DNA of 64,000 nt from Reyranella soli (GTDB taxonomy: Bacteria; Pseudomonadota; Alphaproteobacteria; Reyranellales; Reyranellaceae), in the NCBI RefSeq assembly GCF_007992495.1, contig NZ_BKAJ01000081.1, positions 1-64,000 of the forward strand, read 5' to 3'. The translations under genes were made by a program, and so were the position numbers. How positions within the stretch are numbered: the first letter of the stretch is position 1; each line of letters begins with the position of its first letter. Positions 51,534-60,645 of this stretch are shown one piece after another. The notes beneath the pieces are model-generated. The model saw only the letters and a program-made list of their open reading frames with translations. It was not told the origin of the DNA and did no database searches.

Positions 51534-53306
51534 TTGACGGACCAGGCGAGCAGACGACGGATTGAATGGGCGGCGTTCGCCGCCGTGCTGCTGGTTGCCG
51601 CTGCATTGCGGCTGATTCGGCTGGAGGACAATGGCGTCGGCACCGCCTATTACGCCGCGGGCGTGCGCAGCATGCTGCAAAGCGTCTGGCTGTTCTTCTA
51701 CAATTCGTTCGATCCCGCGGGCTTCATCTCGCTCGACAAGCCGCCGATCGCCTTCTGGATCCAGACGGTCTTCGCCGCGGTCCTTGGCTATAGCGGCTGG
51801 GCGATCCATCTGCCGCAGGCGCTGGCCGGCATCGCCTCGGTGGCCCTGCTCTATCGCCTGGTGCGGCCGCTCGGCGCGCCGGCTGCCATCCTCGCAGCCC
51901 TGCTGCTGGCGATCATGCCCATCGCCGTCGCGATCGATCGCTCGAACAACACCGATTCCTGGCTGATCTTGTTCCTGCTGCTGGCGGCGCGGACCGCGCT
52001 ACGCGGCCGCGGCCTGTCGCTGGTGGTGGCGATGGCCCTGCTGGGGCTCGCCTTCAACACCAAGATGCTGGCGGCGCTGGTGTGCGGACCGGCCCTGCTG
52101 GCGGGATGGCTGCTCGCGGGCACGCTCAACTGGCGGCAGCGGCTTGGCTGGATGACGGCGGCGGCCGTCACGCTCGCCGTCGTGTCGCTGTCCTGGGCAG
52201 TGGCGTTCGATCTCACGCCCCAGGCGAAGCGGCCTTATGCCGGCAGCAGCCACGACAACTCGATGCTCGAGCTGATCATCATGCACAATGGGCTGGAGCG
52301 GTTCGTGCGCAACAGGCCGACGCCGGCGCCCACGCCAACGCCCGCCCAGACGACGCGCTTCGTCGCCTACGATGCCGTGCCGGTGGGACCGCTGCGGCTC
52401 GCCGCGCCCGCGCTGGCCATGCAGTTCGCCTGGACCTTGCCGCTCGCGGTGCTGGGCGCGGTGTTCGCCTGGCGCCGTCGTCGCGCGCAGGTGGCGCTGT
52501 GGAGTGTGTGGGCTCTTACCTATGCCATCGTCTACAGCGCGGCCGGCGGTATCTTCCACGGCTATTACCTGTCGACCCTGGGCCCGCCGCTCGCGGCACT
52601 GGCCAGCATCGGCTGCTTCGAATTGTGGAAGCGTGGCTCGACGCATCTCGCCGTGGGCCTCGGCGCCGCCGCCCTGTGGCAGGGCTATGTCGCCGGCGCG
52701 TCCCTGGGCTGGACGTCGGCCTGGGTGGGCTTTCCCGCCGTGGCGCTGCTGGCCGCCATGGCCGCGCAGTGGCGCGCCAAGCGTCCGCCGGCCGTCATCG
52801 GCGGCGTCGCTCTGCTGGTGCTGCCTGCATTCTGGTCGCTGAGTGCGGTCTTCGCCCCAGGCAACCTCACCCTGCCGTCGGCCAGCCTGCCGCGCTGGCT
52901 CGGCATCGACGATGGCCGCGGACCGATCCTGTCGCGCAATTGGGGGGCGCTGACCGACGATCCCAAGCTGCAGGCTTTCCTGAAGGAGCATCGCGGCAAT
53001 GCGCGCTTCCTGCTGGCCGCGCCCAATGCCTTGCTGGCGGCGCCGGTGATCATCCGCACCGGCCAGCCGGCGATGGCGTTCGGCGGCTTCTTCGGCAACG
53101 ACCCGGTGATGAGCGTCGATGCCTTCGCCAAGGCCGTCGAGCGCGGCGAGGTGCGCTTCGTGGTGCTGGCCACCAACCGGCGCACGCGCGACTTCGAACG
53201 CTGGGTGCGGACGCACGGCACGGTGGTCGATCCGAGCCTGTGGCGCTCGCTGCCGCCCGAGCCGCGGCGCGCGATCGTACTGTACGATCTGGGGACGAAG
53301 AGCTAG
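51534..53306 (+). CDS. GT39-type (ArnT/PMT-like) membrane glycosyltransferase
   Basis: 590 aa. About ten to twelve membrane helices. The first periplasmic loop has the acidic region RLEDNGVGTAYYAAGVR and FISLDKPPIAFW; DKPP is typical of ArnT/YkcB-like enzymes. The C-terminal part (about 440-590) is soluble with ARFLLAAPNALLAAPVIIRTG, as in YkcB-like proteins. It transfers a sugar from a polyprenyl-phosphate donor on the periplasmic side. The start is TTG 51534, supported by GAGGGGAGG just upstream. Its TAG overlaps that of the convergent PepSY gene. Confidence 0.85.
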   Translation: MTDQASRRRIEWAAFAAVLLVAAALRLIRLEDNGVGTAYYAAGVRSMLQSVWLFFYNSFDPAGFISLDKPPIAFWIQTVFAAVLGYSGWAIHLPQALAGIASVALLYRLVRPLGAPAAILAALLLAIMPIAVAIDRSNNTDSWLILFLLLAARTALRGRGLSLVVAMALLGLAFNTKMLAALVCGPALLAGWLLAGTLNWRQRLGWMTAAAVTLAVVSLSWAVAFDLTPQAKRPYAGSSHDNSMLELIIMHNGLERFVRNRPTPAPTPTPAQTTRFVAYDAVPVGPLRLAAPALAMQFAWTLPLAVLGAVFAWRRRRAQVALWSVWALTYAIVYSAAGGIFHGYYLSTLGPPLAALASIGCFELWKRGSTHLAVGLGAAALWQGYVAGASLGWTSAWVGFPAVALLAAMAAQWRAKRPPAVIGGVALLVLPAFWSLSAVFAPGNLTLPSASLPRWLGIDDGRGPILSRNWGALTDDPKLQAFLKEHRGNARFLLAAPNALLAAPVIIRTGQPAMAFGGFFGNDPVMSVDAFAKAVERGEVRFVVLATNRRTRDFERWVRTHGTVVDPSLWRSLPPEPRRAIVLYDLGTKS

Positions 53307-54598
53307 TCCGCCGCCCTCGCCGCAGCCTCCGCCTGGATCACGGCCTTGGCGCGTTCGCCGGCGCGGCGGTTGCGGCGCTTCAGCCACCACATCAGGAAAC
53401 CGGTGACGGCGAACACCGGGATGATCACGCCCGACACGAACACCAGGAACTTGTAGCCGCCGCCCAGCCCGATGCCGTAATGCAGCGCGCGCTGCCAGGC
53501 GATGATGCGCTCGCCCGTGCTCATGGTCTGCGGATCGAACACGTCGACCACGCTCTTGCGGAAGGGATCGATGATCACCGTGATGACCGGCGCGCCTTCG
53601 ATATGATCGCTGCGGAGCAAGCTGATGCGCGTCGCCTGGTCGGGCCGGATCGACAGGAAGGCGTTGAGGAAGCGGGCATCGGGCACCTTCGAACGCGCGA
53701 CCTCGACCGCCTCGTCGATGCCCATCGGCTGGGCCCCGCGCATCGGCTCGACGCGCGCCTGGAACATCGCCGCGCGCATGTCGCGGCCCGGCCACACCGC
53801 GTTGACCGCCGAGGAGATCTGCTGTGGGAAGGCGAGATAGACGCCGGTGAAGTTCACCAGCATGAACAGCACCAGGCTCCAGATGCCGACCGCGCCGTGC
53901 AGCTCGCGATTGAGGCGCACGCCCTTGGCGGTGCGGCGCACCATGAAGGCCGCTTTCCATTGGCCCGGGCGGGGCCACCAGAGATAGAGGCCCGAGCAGC
54001 CCAGCACCAGCAACGCCACGCCCAGCCAACCCACCAGCTCGCGGCCGAGGCCACCGGCGATGAAGAGATGGCCATGCAGGTCGTGGAAGAAGCGCAGCCA
54101 GCCCGTCATCGCCTGCTGCGTCTCGAGCACCTGCAGCGACACCGGGTCGATCAGGATCTGCAGGCTGCCGGCAAACGGACTTTGCGTGGGGACGCGGCCT
54201 TGCGCCTGAGCCTGACCCTGACCTTGGCCCTGCGCCTGCCCTTGCCCCTGGCCTTGCTGGCCACCGCGGAACTGTTGCCGTTCGGTCGCCATGCCCGGCC
54301 GCGACAGGCGCACCGCGGCGGGCTCGCCGACTTCCATTGGCCAGCGCACGGCAATCGGGATGCGGCTCGGATCGTTCGAAGCCGTGCGCGCTGCTTCGAT
54401 GAGCTCGGCCGGCGAGCGCCAGTCGCCGGCCGTCTTGGCCGGCGGCTCGCCCTGGCCCAGCAGGTGCTCGATGTCGTGGCCGTAGACCAGCACCGCGCCG
54501 GTCACGCCCATCATGACCAGCGGCAGCAGCAGGATCAGGCCGATCCAGAGGTGAAGCTGCTGCAGCCAATAGCGAAAAGTGCGCTGCGGTCCAGTCAT
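53303..54598 (-). CDS. PepSY-associated membrane protein (possible ferric-siderophore reductase)
   Basis: 431 aa from ATG 54598. Four main helices: RYWLQQLHLWIGLILLLPLV near the N-terminus, two central and one near the C-terminus. Histidines in FFHDLHGHLF, NRELHGAVGIW and RALHYGIGLG could ligate b-type heme. PepSY regions sit in the periplasmic parts. A low-complexity Gln/Gly/Ala stretch lies at about 108-128. Members of this group (FoxB, PiuB-like) reduce ferric siderophores; with feoB 19 bp upstream this fits delivery of Fe(II). That link is inferred. Confidence 0.8.
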   Translation of the reverse strand: MTGPQRTFRYWLQQLHLWIGLILLLPLVMMGVTGAVLVYGHDIEHLLGQGEPPAKTAGDWRSPAELIEAARTASNDPSRIPIAVRWPMEVGEPAAVRLSRPGMATERQQFRGGQQGQGQGQAQGQGQGQAQAQGRVPTQSPFAGSLQILIDPVSLQVLETQQAMTGWLRFFHDLHGHLFIAGGLGRELVGWLGVALLVLGCSGLYLWWPRPGQWKAAFMVRRTAKGVRLNRELHGAVGIWSLVLFMLVNFTGVYLAFPQQISSAVNAVWPGRDMRAAMFQARVEPMRGAQPMGIDEAVEVARSKVPDARFLNAFLSIRPDQATRISLLRSDHIEGAPVITVIIDPFRKSVVDVFDPQTMSTGERIIAWQRALHYGIGLGGGYKFLVFVSGVIIPVFAVTGFLMWWLKRRNRRAGERAKAVIQAEAAARAAD

Positions 54599-54617
54599 CG
54601 AGGCCTCGGTCGTCTCG

Positions 54618-56495
54618 TCAGCCGGCGCCGAGTGCGCGGGCGATCTGGTAGGTCGCGAGCGCGGCCACATAGGCCAGCGCCAGCATGTAGGCAAAGGTGA
54701 TCCACATCCACCGCCAGCCGCCGGTCTCGCGACGGATGACGGCGAGCGTGGAAGCGCACTGCGGCGCGAAGACGTACCAGGCGAGCAGAGCAAGCGCCGT
54801 CCCGAGGCTCCAGCTCGCGACCAGGGCGCGGCCGATCTGCTCGGTGGCTTCCTCGCCGCCGGCGATCGAGTAGATCGTGCCCAGCGAGCCGACCGCGACC
54901 TCGCGCGCCGCCATGCCGGGGATCAGGGCGACGTTGATCTGCCAGTTGAAGCCGAGCGGCGCGGTGAGCGGCTGGATCGCCGAGCCGATCATGGCGGCGA
55001 GGCTGTAGCTGATCGCGGGGTCGGTGGCGCCTTCCGGCGCCTGCGGGAAACTCGCCAGGAACCAGATCAGGATCATCATCGAGGCGATGGTCGTGCCGGC
55101 GCGCTTGAGGAAGGCCGTCGCGCGCGCCCACAGGCCGATGGCAAGGCTCTTGGCGCGTGGCATCTTGTAGTCGGGCAGCTCGAGCATGAAGGGCTCGCCC
55201 GGCGTGTCGCGCCAGATGAGGCGCTTCAGAACGAACGACACCGTCAGCGCGCCCACGATGCCGGTCGAATAGAGGCCGAACATCACCAGCCCCTGCAGGC
55301 CGACGAAGCCCCAGACCTCGCGGTCGGGGATAAAGGCGCCGATGATCAGGGTGTAGACCGGGATGCGCGCCGAGCAGGTCATCAGTGGCGCCACCAGGAT
55401 GGTGGTGAGCCGGTCGCGCCGGTTGTCGATGACCCTGGTCGACATGATGCCGGGAATGGCGCAGGCGAACGACGACAGCAGCGGGATGAAGGCGCGACCA
55501 TGCAGGCCGGCGCCGCCCATGATGCGGTCCATCAGGAACGCCGCCCGCGCCATGTAGCCCAGGTCTTCCAGCACCAGGATGAAGAAGAACAGGATCACGA
55601 TCTGCGGCAGGAACACGATGACCGCGCCGACGCCGCCTATGAGGCCGTCCTTGAGGAAGCTCTTGAGCAAGTCGGGCAGCGGCGCGCCTTGGACCTGATC
55701 GCCCAGCCAGTGGAAGGCCGCCTCGATCCCGTCCATGGCGGGCGCCGCCCAGGCGAAGACCGCCTGGAACATGACGAACAGGATGGCCAGCAGGATGAGC
55801 AGCCCGATCACGGGATGCAGCAGCACCGAGTCGACCCGTGCCGTCAGCGAATCGCGCTCGCCCGGCCCGCGCACGGCGGCGGCCAGCAGCCGATCGGCCT
55901 CGCGCTGGCCGACGCGCAAGGCGCCGGCATCGGGCGGCTGCCAGTCGGCCTCGCCGCTCTTGAGCTGCTCGTCGAGACGCTTGTCGATGCCGGCCAGCAG
56001 GGCGTCGATGCCGCCGCGACGCACCGCCACCGATTCCACGACCGGCACGCCGAGCTCGCGCGACAGGCGCTCGACATCGATCGAGATGCCGCGCTTGCGG
56101 GCGATGTCCATCATGTTGAGCGACAGCATCACCGGTCGGCCGACGCGCTTCAGCTCGAGCGCAAGCCGCAACGCCAGCCTGAGGTTGGAGGCGTCGCCGA
56201 CGCAGACGATCAGGTCGGGGACGACCTCGCTCTTCAGGCGGCCCAGCACGACGTCGCGCGTGATCTCTTCGTCCGGCGAGCGTGCCCGCAAGGAATAGGT
56301 GCCGGGCAGGTCGACGACCTGGATCGACCGACCCGCCGGTGTCGTGAGCGGGCCGACCTTCTTCTCAATGGTGACGCCGGGATAGTTGGCGACCTTCTGG
56401 CGGCTGCCGGTCAGGGCATTGAACAACGCGGTCTTGCCACAGTTGGGATTGCCGACGAGCGCTACGACAGGGGGGGCGACGACGGTGACGCTCAT
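54618..56495 (-). CDS. feoB: Ferrous iron transporter FeoB
   Basis: 625 aa from ATG 56495. N-terminal G domain: GNPNCGKT (G1), DLPGTYSL (G3), LNMMD (G4). GDI-like helical spacer about 170-270, then a polytopic membrane domain with two Gate regions (FACAIPGIMSTR and MTCSARIPVYTLI) carrying conserved Cys. It drives Fe(II) uptake across the inner membrane. It overlaps feoA by 4 bp (ATGA). It is shorter than E. coli FeoB (773) because the C-terminus lacks the extra cytosolic part; no feoC is seen. Confidence 0.95.
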   Translation of the reverse strand: MSVTVVAPPVVALVGNPNCGKTALFNALTGSRQKVANYPGVTIEKKVGPLTTPAGRSIQVVDLPGTYSLRARSPDEEITRDVVLGRLKSEVVPDLIVCVGDASNLRLALRLALELKRVGRPVMLSLNMMDIARKRGISIDVERLSRELGVPVVESVAVRRGGIDALLAGIDKRLDEQLKSGEADWQPPDAGALRVGQREADRLLAAAVRGPGERDSLTARVDSVLLHPVIGLLILLAILFVMFQAVFAWAAPAMDGIEAAFHWLGDQVQGAPLPDLLKSFLKDGLIGGVGAVIVFLPQIVILFFFILVLEDLGYMARAAFLMDRIMGGAGLHGRAFIPLLSSFACAIPGIMSTRVIDNRRDRLTTILVAPLMTCSARIPVYTLIIGAFIPDREVWGFVGLQGLVMFGLYSTGIVGALTVSFVLKRLIWRDTPGEPFMLELPDYKMPRAKSLAIGLWARATAFLKRAGTTIASMMILIWFLASFPQAPEGATDPAISYSLAAMIGSAIQPLTAPLGFNWQINVALIPGMAAREVAVGSLGTIYSIAGGEEATEQIGRALVASWSLGTALALLAWYVFAPQCASTLAVIRRETGGWRWMWITFAYMLALAYVAALATYQIARALGAG

Positions 56496-56770
56496 GAAGA
56501 GGCTGCCGCCGTCACCAGGATCGCCATGGCCTCGCGGCGGCGCAGCGCGATCGTCGTGTCGGCGACGCGCACGGCGATGGGATCGCCGCCGAACAGGCCC
56601 TGGTGCAGCAGCTCGACGTCGGCGCCTTCGACGAAGCCCAGCTCGAGCAGCCGGCGCTCCAGCTCGGGGCCGGGCAGGCCGGTGCTGGAGCCGTTGACGG
56701 AGAGCTGGTGGATGCGGCCACGAAAGCCCACGTGGGCCTCGCCGAGTGCTATGGTTGGATTGGGTTTCAT
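56492..56770 (-). CDS. feoA: Ferrous iron transport protein FeoA
   Basis: 92 aa SH3-like protein: RRLLELGFVEGADVELLHQG and DPIAVRVADTTIALRRREA are the two FeoA halves. It binds and modulates FeoB. Its start at 56770 is 72 bp from the divergent esterase start. The upstream stretch 56771-56793 is AT-richer than the surroundings and may hold an iron-responsive operator, but I cannot fit it to a Fur or Irr consensus. Confidence 0.92.
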   Translation of the reverse strand: MKPNPTIALGEAHVGFRGRIHQLSVNGSSTGLPGPELERRLLELGFVEGADVELLHQGLFGGDPIAVRVADTTIALRRREAMAILVTAAASS

Positions 56771-56842
56771 TGCGAGTAATTCGTAATAGCACCCAAATAT
56801 CGGCTTCGCCAGCTTCTAGGGGCCAGCTACTTGGGGGGACGC

Positions 56843-57556
56843 ATGGCAACGATCGTTCTTGCACACGGTGCGTGGTCAGCCGCCTGGGCGTGGAAGAAGA
56901 TGCGGCCGTTGTTCGCCGCGGCCGGCCATCAGTTCTTCTCGCCGACCTACACGGGGCTGGGCGAGCGGGCCCATCTCGCCCACCACGAGATCGACCTCAC
57001 CACCCACATCAACGACGTTGCCGCGGTGCTCGATTGCGAGGACCTGAAGGACGTCACCCTGCTCGGCCATTCCTACGGCGGCATGGTGGCGACGGGCGTT
57101 GCCGACAAGTCGCGCCGGCGCATTGCACGCATCGTGTATATCGACGCCTTCGCGCCGCAGGACGGCCAGAGCCTGTTCGACCTGCTGGGACCGCAGGGCA
57201 CGGAGATGATGCGCGGCAAGGCGATGGGCGAAGGCGCGGGCTGGCGCATCCCGGCCGTCCCGATGCCGCCCGACACCGCGCCCGAGGACGTCGCCTGGGC
57301 GACACCGCGGCGGCGCTCGCAGCCGATCAAGACCTTCGAGCAGAAGCTCAGGCTCACCTCGCGCGAGCCGCCGCTGCCGCGCGCCTACCTCTATGCCAAG
57401 CGCAGCGGACCCGGTGATACGTTCCGCCAGTTCGCCGAGCGCGCGAAGAGTGATTCAAGCTGGAAGTATTACGAGATGGATGCCAGTCACAATCCGCACA
57501 TCACCTGCCCGCAGGACCTGATGGCCACCCTCACCAAGATCATGGCTGAGACGTGA
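56843..57556 (+). CDS. Alpha/beta hydrolase, esterase (methylesterase/pyrethroid-hydrolase-like)
   Basis: 237 aa from ATG 56843. VLAHGAWSAAWAWKKM oxyanion region, nucleophile GHSYGGMVATG, acid in IDAFAPQDG region or later, and catalytic His in DASHNPHITCPQD. This is the small esterase group related to plant methylesterases and bacterial pyrethroid hydrolases. Its TGA overlaps the GTG of the CoA-transferase gene, so the two are coupled. Confidence 0.87.
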   Translation: MATIVLAHGAWSAAWAWKKMRPLFAAAGHQFFSPTYTGLGERAHLAHHEIDLTTHINDVAAVLDCEDLKDVTLLGHSYGGMVATGVADKSRRRIARIVYIDAFAPQDGQSLFDLLGPQGTEMMRGKAMGEGAGWRIPAVPMPPDTAPEDVAWATPRRRSQPIKTFEQKLRLTSREPPLPRAYLYAKRSGPGDTFRQFAERAKSDSSWKYYEMDASHNPHITCPQDLMATLTKIMAET

Positions 57557-58932
57557 GCACCGACCTCGCCTACAAGATCCTCGCCCAGCTTGGCCGCGCC
57601 AAGCGTGGCGACGATTCTCTCGCCATCACGGGCGGCGAGGACCCGGTGTTCCTTACACCGTGGCGCGTCGCGGCCGCGGGCTCGGCAGCGCTGGGGGCGG
57701 TCGGCCTCGCAGTCTCCGACCTGTGGCGGCTCAGGACCGGCAAGCCGCAGGGCGTCACCGTCGACCGACATGCCGCGGCGGCGTCGCTGCGCTCGAACAC
57801 CTACGTGCTGCAGAACGGCGAGAAGCCGGTGTCGTGGGATCCGCTGGCCGGCCACTACCCGACGCGCGACGGCCGCATCATGTTCCTGCACACCAACCAT
57901 CCGCATCATCGCGCCGGCGCGCTCCGCATCACGGGCGCCAAGGCCGAGACGCGCGAGGCGCTGGCCGAGGCTGTCGCCCAATGGGACGGGCTCGCCATCG
58001 AGCAGGCGATCGCCGACGGCGGCTGTGTCGGCGGGCTGGTGCGCAGCCGCGAGGAATGGAACGCGCATCCGCACGGCATCGCCGTCGCCAAGCTGCCATT
58101 GATCGACATCGTCCAGATCGGCGAGGCGCCGCCGCGGCCTTTGGTGAAAGGCGAGCGCCCCTTGAGCGGCGTGCGCGCCCTCGACCTCACGCGCGTGCTG
58201 GCGGGACCGACCAGCGGCCGCGTGCTGGCCGAGAACGGCGCCGACGTGCTGCATATCGCGGCCCCTCACCTGCCCTATCAGACCGAGATCCTGATGGATA
58301 CCGGCCACGGCAAGCGCTGCGCCTGGGTCGACCTCACGCAGGCCGCCGGCATCAAGACCATGACAGACCTGCTGCGCGAGGCCGATATCTTCACCCAGGG
58401 CTATCGCCCCGGCACCGTCGCGGCGCGCGGCTTCTCGCCCGAGCACGTGGCGGCGCTCCGGCCCGGCATCGTCTGCGTCAGCATCTGCGCCTACGGCCAT
58501 GCAGGCCCGTGGGCCGACCGGCGCGGCTTCGATTCGATCGTCCAGAACGTCACCGGCCTCTCGGCCACGCAGGGCTCGCTCGCCAAGCCGCGCAACCTGC
58601 CGGTCCAGGCGCTCGACTATATCGCGGGCTATCTCGGCGCGCTCGGCGCCATGGTCGGGCTGGCCCGCCACGCCGAGCAGGGCGGCTCGTGGCTGGTGCG
58701 CGTGTCGCTGGTGCAGGTCGCGCACTGGCTGGCGAGCCTCGGCACCGTCGAGCCCGGCAACGGCGTGGCCGAGCTGCCCGAGCCCGAGCTCGCGCGCTTC
58801 CTGATGGAAAGCGACGGCCTATTCGGCCATCTGCGGCATCTGAAGCCGGTGGTGCAACTGAGCGACACGCCGCCGTTCTTCGCCAAGCCACCTGAGCCGC
58901 TCGGCACGTCACCGGCGCGCTGGGCGAGCTGA
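57553..58932 (+). CDS. Class III (CaiB/BaiF) CoA-transferase with rearranged halves
   Basis: 459 aa. The second half (about 195-420) carries the family N-terminal marks: LSGVRALDLTRVLAGPTSGR, ADIFTQGYRPG, RRGFDSIVQNVTGL and the catalytic-Asp region VQALDYIAGYLGA. The first half (about 85-190) reads like the family C-terminal part: RDGRIMFLHTNHPHH and WNAHPHGIAVAKLPLIDI. So the order is reversed against canonical CaiB. I believe a branch of such proteins exists in related bacteria. It should move CoA between acids; substrate unknown. GTG start overlaps the upstream stop as GTGA. Confidence 0.83.
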   Translation: MSTDLAYKILAQLGRAKRGDDSLAITGGEDPVFLTPWRVAAAGSAALGAVGLAVSDLWRLRTGKPQGVTVDRHAAAASLRSNTYVLQNGEKPVSWDPLAGHYPTRDGRIMFLHTNHPHHRAGALRITGAKAETREALAEAVAQWDGLAIEQAIADGGCVGGLVRSREEWNAHPHGIAVAKLPLIDIVQIGEAPPRPLVKGERPLSGVRALDLTRVLAGPTSGRVLAENGADVLHIAAPHLPYQTEILMDTGHGKRCAWVDLTQAAGIKTMTDLLREADIFTQGYRPGTVAARGFSPEHVAALRPGIVCVSICAYGHAGPWADRRGFDSIVQNVTGLSATQGSLAKPRNLPVQALDYIAGYLGALGAMVGLARHAEQGGSWLVRVSLVQVAHWLASLGTVEPGNGVAELPEPELARFLMESDGLFGHLRHLKPVVQLSDTPPFFAKPPEPLGTSPARWAS

Positions 58933-58933
58933 T

Positions 58934-59431
58934 GTGACGATCCGCGAACGCGGGCCGGCAGATGACGACGCGATCCGCAGCCTCAATGACGCAGCGTTCG
59001 GCGGGACTTACGAATCCCGACTGATCGTTGATCTGCGTGACGCAGGCCTCGCTTCCATCGAGCTCGTGTCGCTCGATGGCACCGAGGTGGTCGGCCATAT
59101 TCTCCTGAGTGCGCTCGATGTCACCGTTGCCGGCAAGCCGGTGCGTTCGCTCGCCCTGGCACCGATGTCAGTGCAGCCCGGCCGGCAGCGGCAGGGCGTC
59201 GGCAGCGCCCTGGTTCGCGAGGCGCTGCGGCGAGCACAGCAGCAAGGCTGGCAGGCCGTAATTGTGCTCGGCCACCCCGACTACTATCCGCGCTTCGGCT
59301 TTTCGGCCGCACTCGCGCGTCCTCTCACGTCACCTTTCTCCGGTGATGCGTTCATGGCGTTGGAGTTGACCCCGGATGCACTGAAAGGCGGCGAGGGTCG
59401 CGTCGTCTATCCCCCGGCTTTCGGCATCTAG
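58934..59431 (+). CDS. GNAT family N-acetyltransferase
   Basis: 165 aa. GTG 58934 is one base after the CoA-transferase stop. TIRERGPADDDAIRSLNDAAF at the N-terminus; acetyl-CoA loop QPGRQRQGVGSALVREALRRAQ; then VIVLGHPDYYPRFGFSAAL, the pattern of YhbS-type acetyltransferases. Substrate (amine, or protein) unknown. Its TAG overlaps that of the convergent ATPase. Confidence 0.88.
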   Translation: MTIRERGPADDDAIRSLNDAAFGGTYESRLIVDLRDAGLASIELVSLDGTEVVGHILLSALDVTVAGKPVRSLALAPMSVQPGRQRQGVGSALVREALRRAQQQGWQAVIVLGHPDYYPRFGFSAALARPLTSPFSGDAFMALELTPDALKGGEGRVVYPPAFGI

Positions 59432-60585
59432 CGCGACGGCCAGTTCCACACCGGCCGTTCCTCGCCGGGCACAACCGTCTCGCCCAATTGCTTTTCCAGC
59501 ACGATCCGACTCGCGCCAGCCTCCTGCAACGCCGAGACCAGCGCCGCTGCGTGCGAGACGACGATGATCTGGCATTCCTTGGACGCCCTGGCGATCAGCC
59601 GCGCCAAGGCCGGCAACAGGTCGGGATGCAGACTGGTCTCGGGCTCGTTCAGGATCATAAGCGTCGGCGGTCGCGGCGACAGGAGGGCGGCGACCAGCAG
59701 CAGATAGCGCAAGGTGCCGTCCGAAAGCTCGGAGGCATTGAGCGGCCTCAGCAAGCCATGCTGGCGCATCTCGACCTCGAAGTAGCCGCCGGCATCCTCG
59801 ACACCGATCGAGCCACCAGGAAAGGCATCGGCAACCGCCGCCACGAGCTCTTCCTCGGCGCCGACCTCCTGGATCGTGGCGATGGCCGCCGCCAGGTCAG
59901 CACCATCGGAGGCCAGCACCGGCGTCCGCGTGCCGATCTGGCGACGCCGTGCCGGCGCCTCGCTGTCGGTGCGGAAGTGGTCGTAGAAGCGCCAACCTCG
60001 CATGTTCTCGCGCAGCAACAGCAGTTCGACAGCATCGCGTGGATCGCTGCAGTGCGTGAGCATGCTGTCGTAGGACGCGAGCCTGTCGTAGGCCAACCGC
60101 CACTCGCCTTCCTGATTGCGCAGGCTGACCGCTGGCCCTTTCCGCTGGGCAAAGGTGTTGGCGCGGCTCAGGACGAGCCCCGTCCAGAGACTTTCGGTCT
60201 TGATGACGGGATCCTTGTAGAAGTGCCTGGAGTCGGGCAGCGGCAGGCCGAGATCGATGGCGAAGCCGTAGTCGTCGGAAGAGAAACCGAGCTTCAGGCT
60301 GACGGAGTTCTTGCGCACCGTTCCTTGCACGGGCTGCGTCCCCGCCTTCATCGCCCGCGAGAACTGCTCGGGGCCCGCCCACAGCACCGACTGCAGGCCG
60401 CCTTCGAGTGCCAGCGACTGGATGATCCGGCCCTGCGCCACGTCGGCCAGCAGGCGGAGCGCGCGATAGAGGCTCGACTTGCCGCTGCCGTTGGCGCCGG
60501 TGACGACCGTGAGCTGTCCGACCTCCAGCCTGACGTCGCGCAGCGAGCGATAGCCGGAAATGCAGAGGCGCGAGATGATGCTCAT
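59428..60585 (-). CDS. RecF/ABC-like AAA ATPase (predicted ATPase, COG4637 type)
   Basis: 385 aa. Walker A GANGSGKSS at about residue 30-38; signature SELSDGTLRYL near 285; Walker B LMILNEPETSLHPDL near 312; His switch VVSHAAALV near 343. It has a single ABC-type head and no nuclease or TOPRIM domain, so it is not an OLD nuclease. No partner gene that would make a defence pair is adjacent. Role unknown, perhaps DNA-linked. Confidence 0.85.
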   Translation of the reverse strand: MSIISRLCISGYRSLRDVRLEVGQLTVVTGANGSGKSSLYRALRLLADVAQGRIIQSLALEGGLQSVLWAGPEQFSRAMKAGTQPVQGTVRKNSVSLKLGFSSDDYGFAIDLGLPLPDSRHFYKDPVIKTESLWTGLVLSRANTFAQRKGPAVSLRNQEGEWRLAYDRLASYDSMLTHCSDPRDAVELLLLRENMRGWRFYDHFRTDSEAPARRRQIGTRTPVLASDGADLAAAIATIQEVGAEEELVAAVADAFPGGSIGVEDAGGYFEVEMRQHGLLRPLNASELSDGTLRYLLLVAALLSPRPPTLMILNEPETSLHPDLLPALARLIARASKECQIIVVSHAAALVSALQEAGASRIVLEKQLGETVVPGEERPVWNWPSR

Positions 60586-60591
60586 GGGCGG

Positions 60592-60614
60592 GTGATGGGA
60601 GCGTAGCCCATCAC
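60592..60614. terminator. Candidate hairpin between otsA and the ATPase gene
   Basis: GTGATGGG and CCCATCAC form a perfect 8-bp stem with a 7-nt loop, in the 60-bp gap downstream of otsA. No T-run follows. Confidence 0.35.
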
Positions 60615-60645
60615 CTCGCGGCCGGCGACCAACTGACGGTGGAGG

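Noticed and set aside
54230..54290. Short tandem repeat (Gln-Gly/Gln-Ala codons) as a CRISPR or VNTR array
   Set aside because: It is in frame in the PepSY protein, with imperfect short units and no spacers.
59428..60585. RecF-like ATPase as part of a defence system
   Set aside because: No nuclease, TOPRIM, reverse transcriptase or other partner is adjacent; neighbours are an acetyltransferase and trehalose genes.
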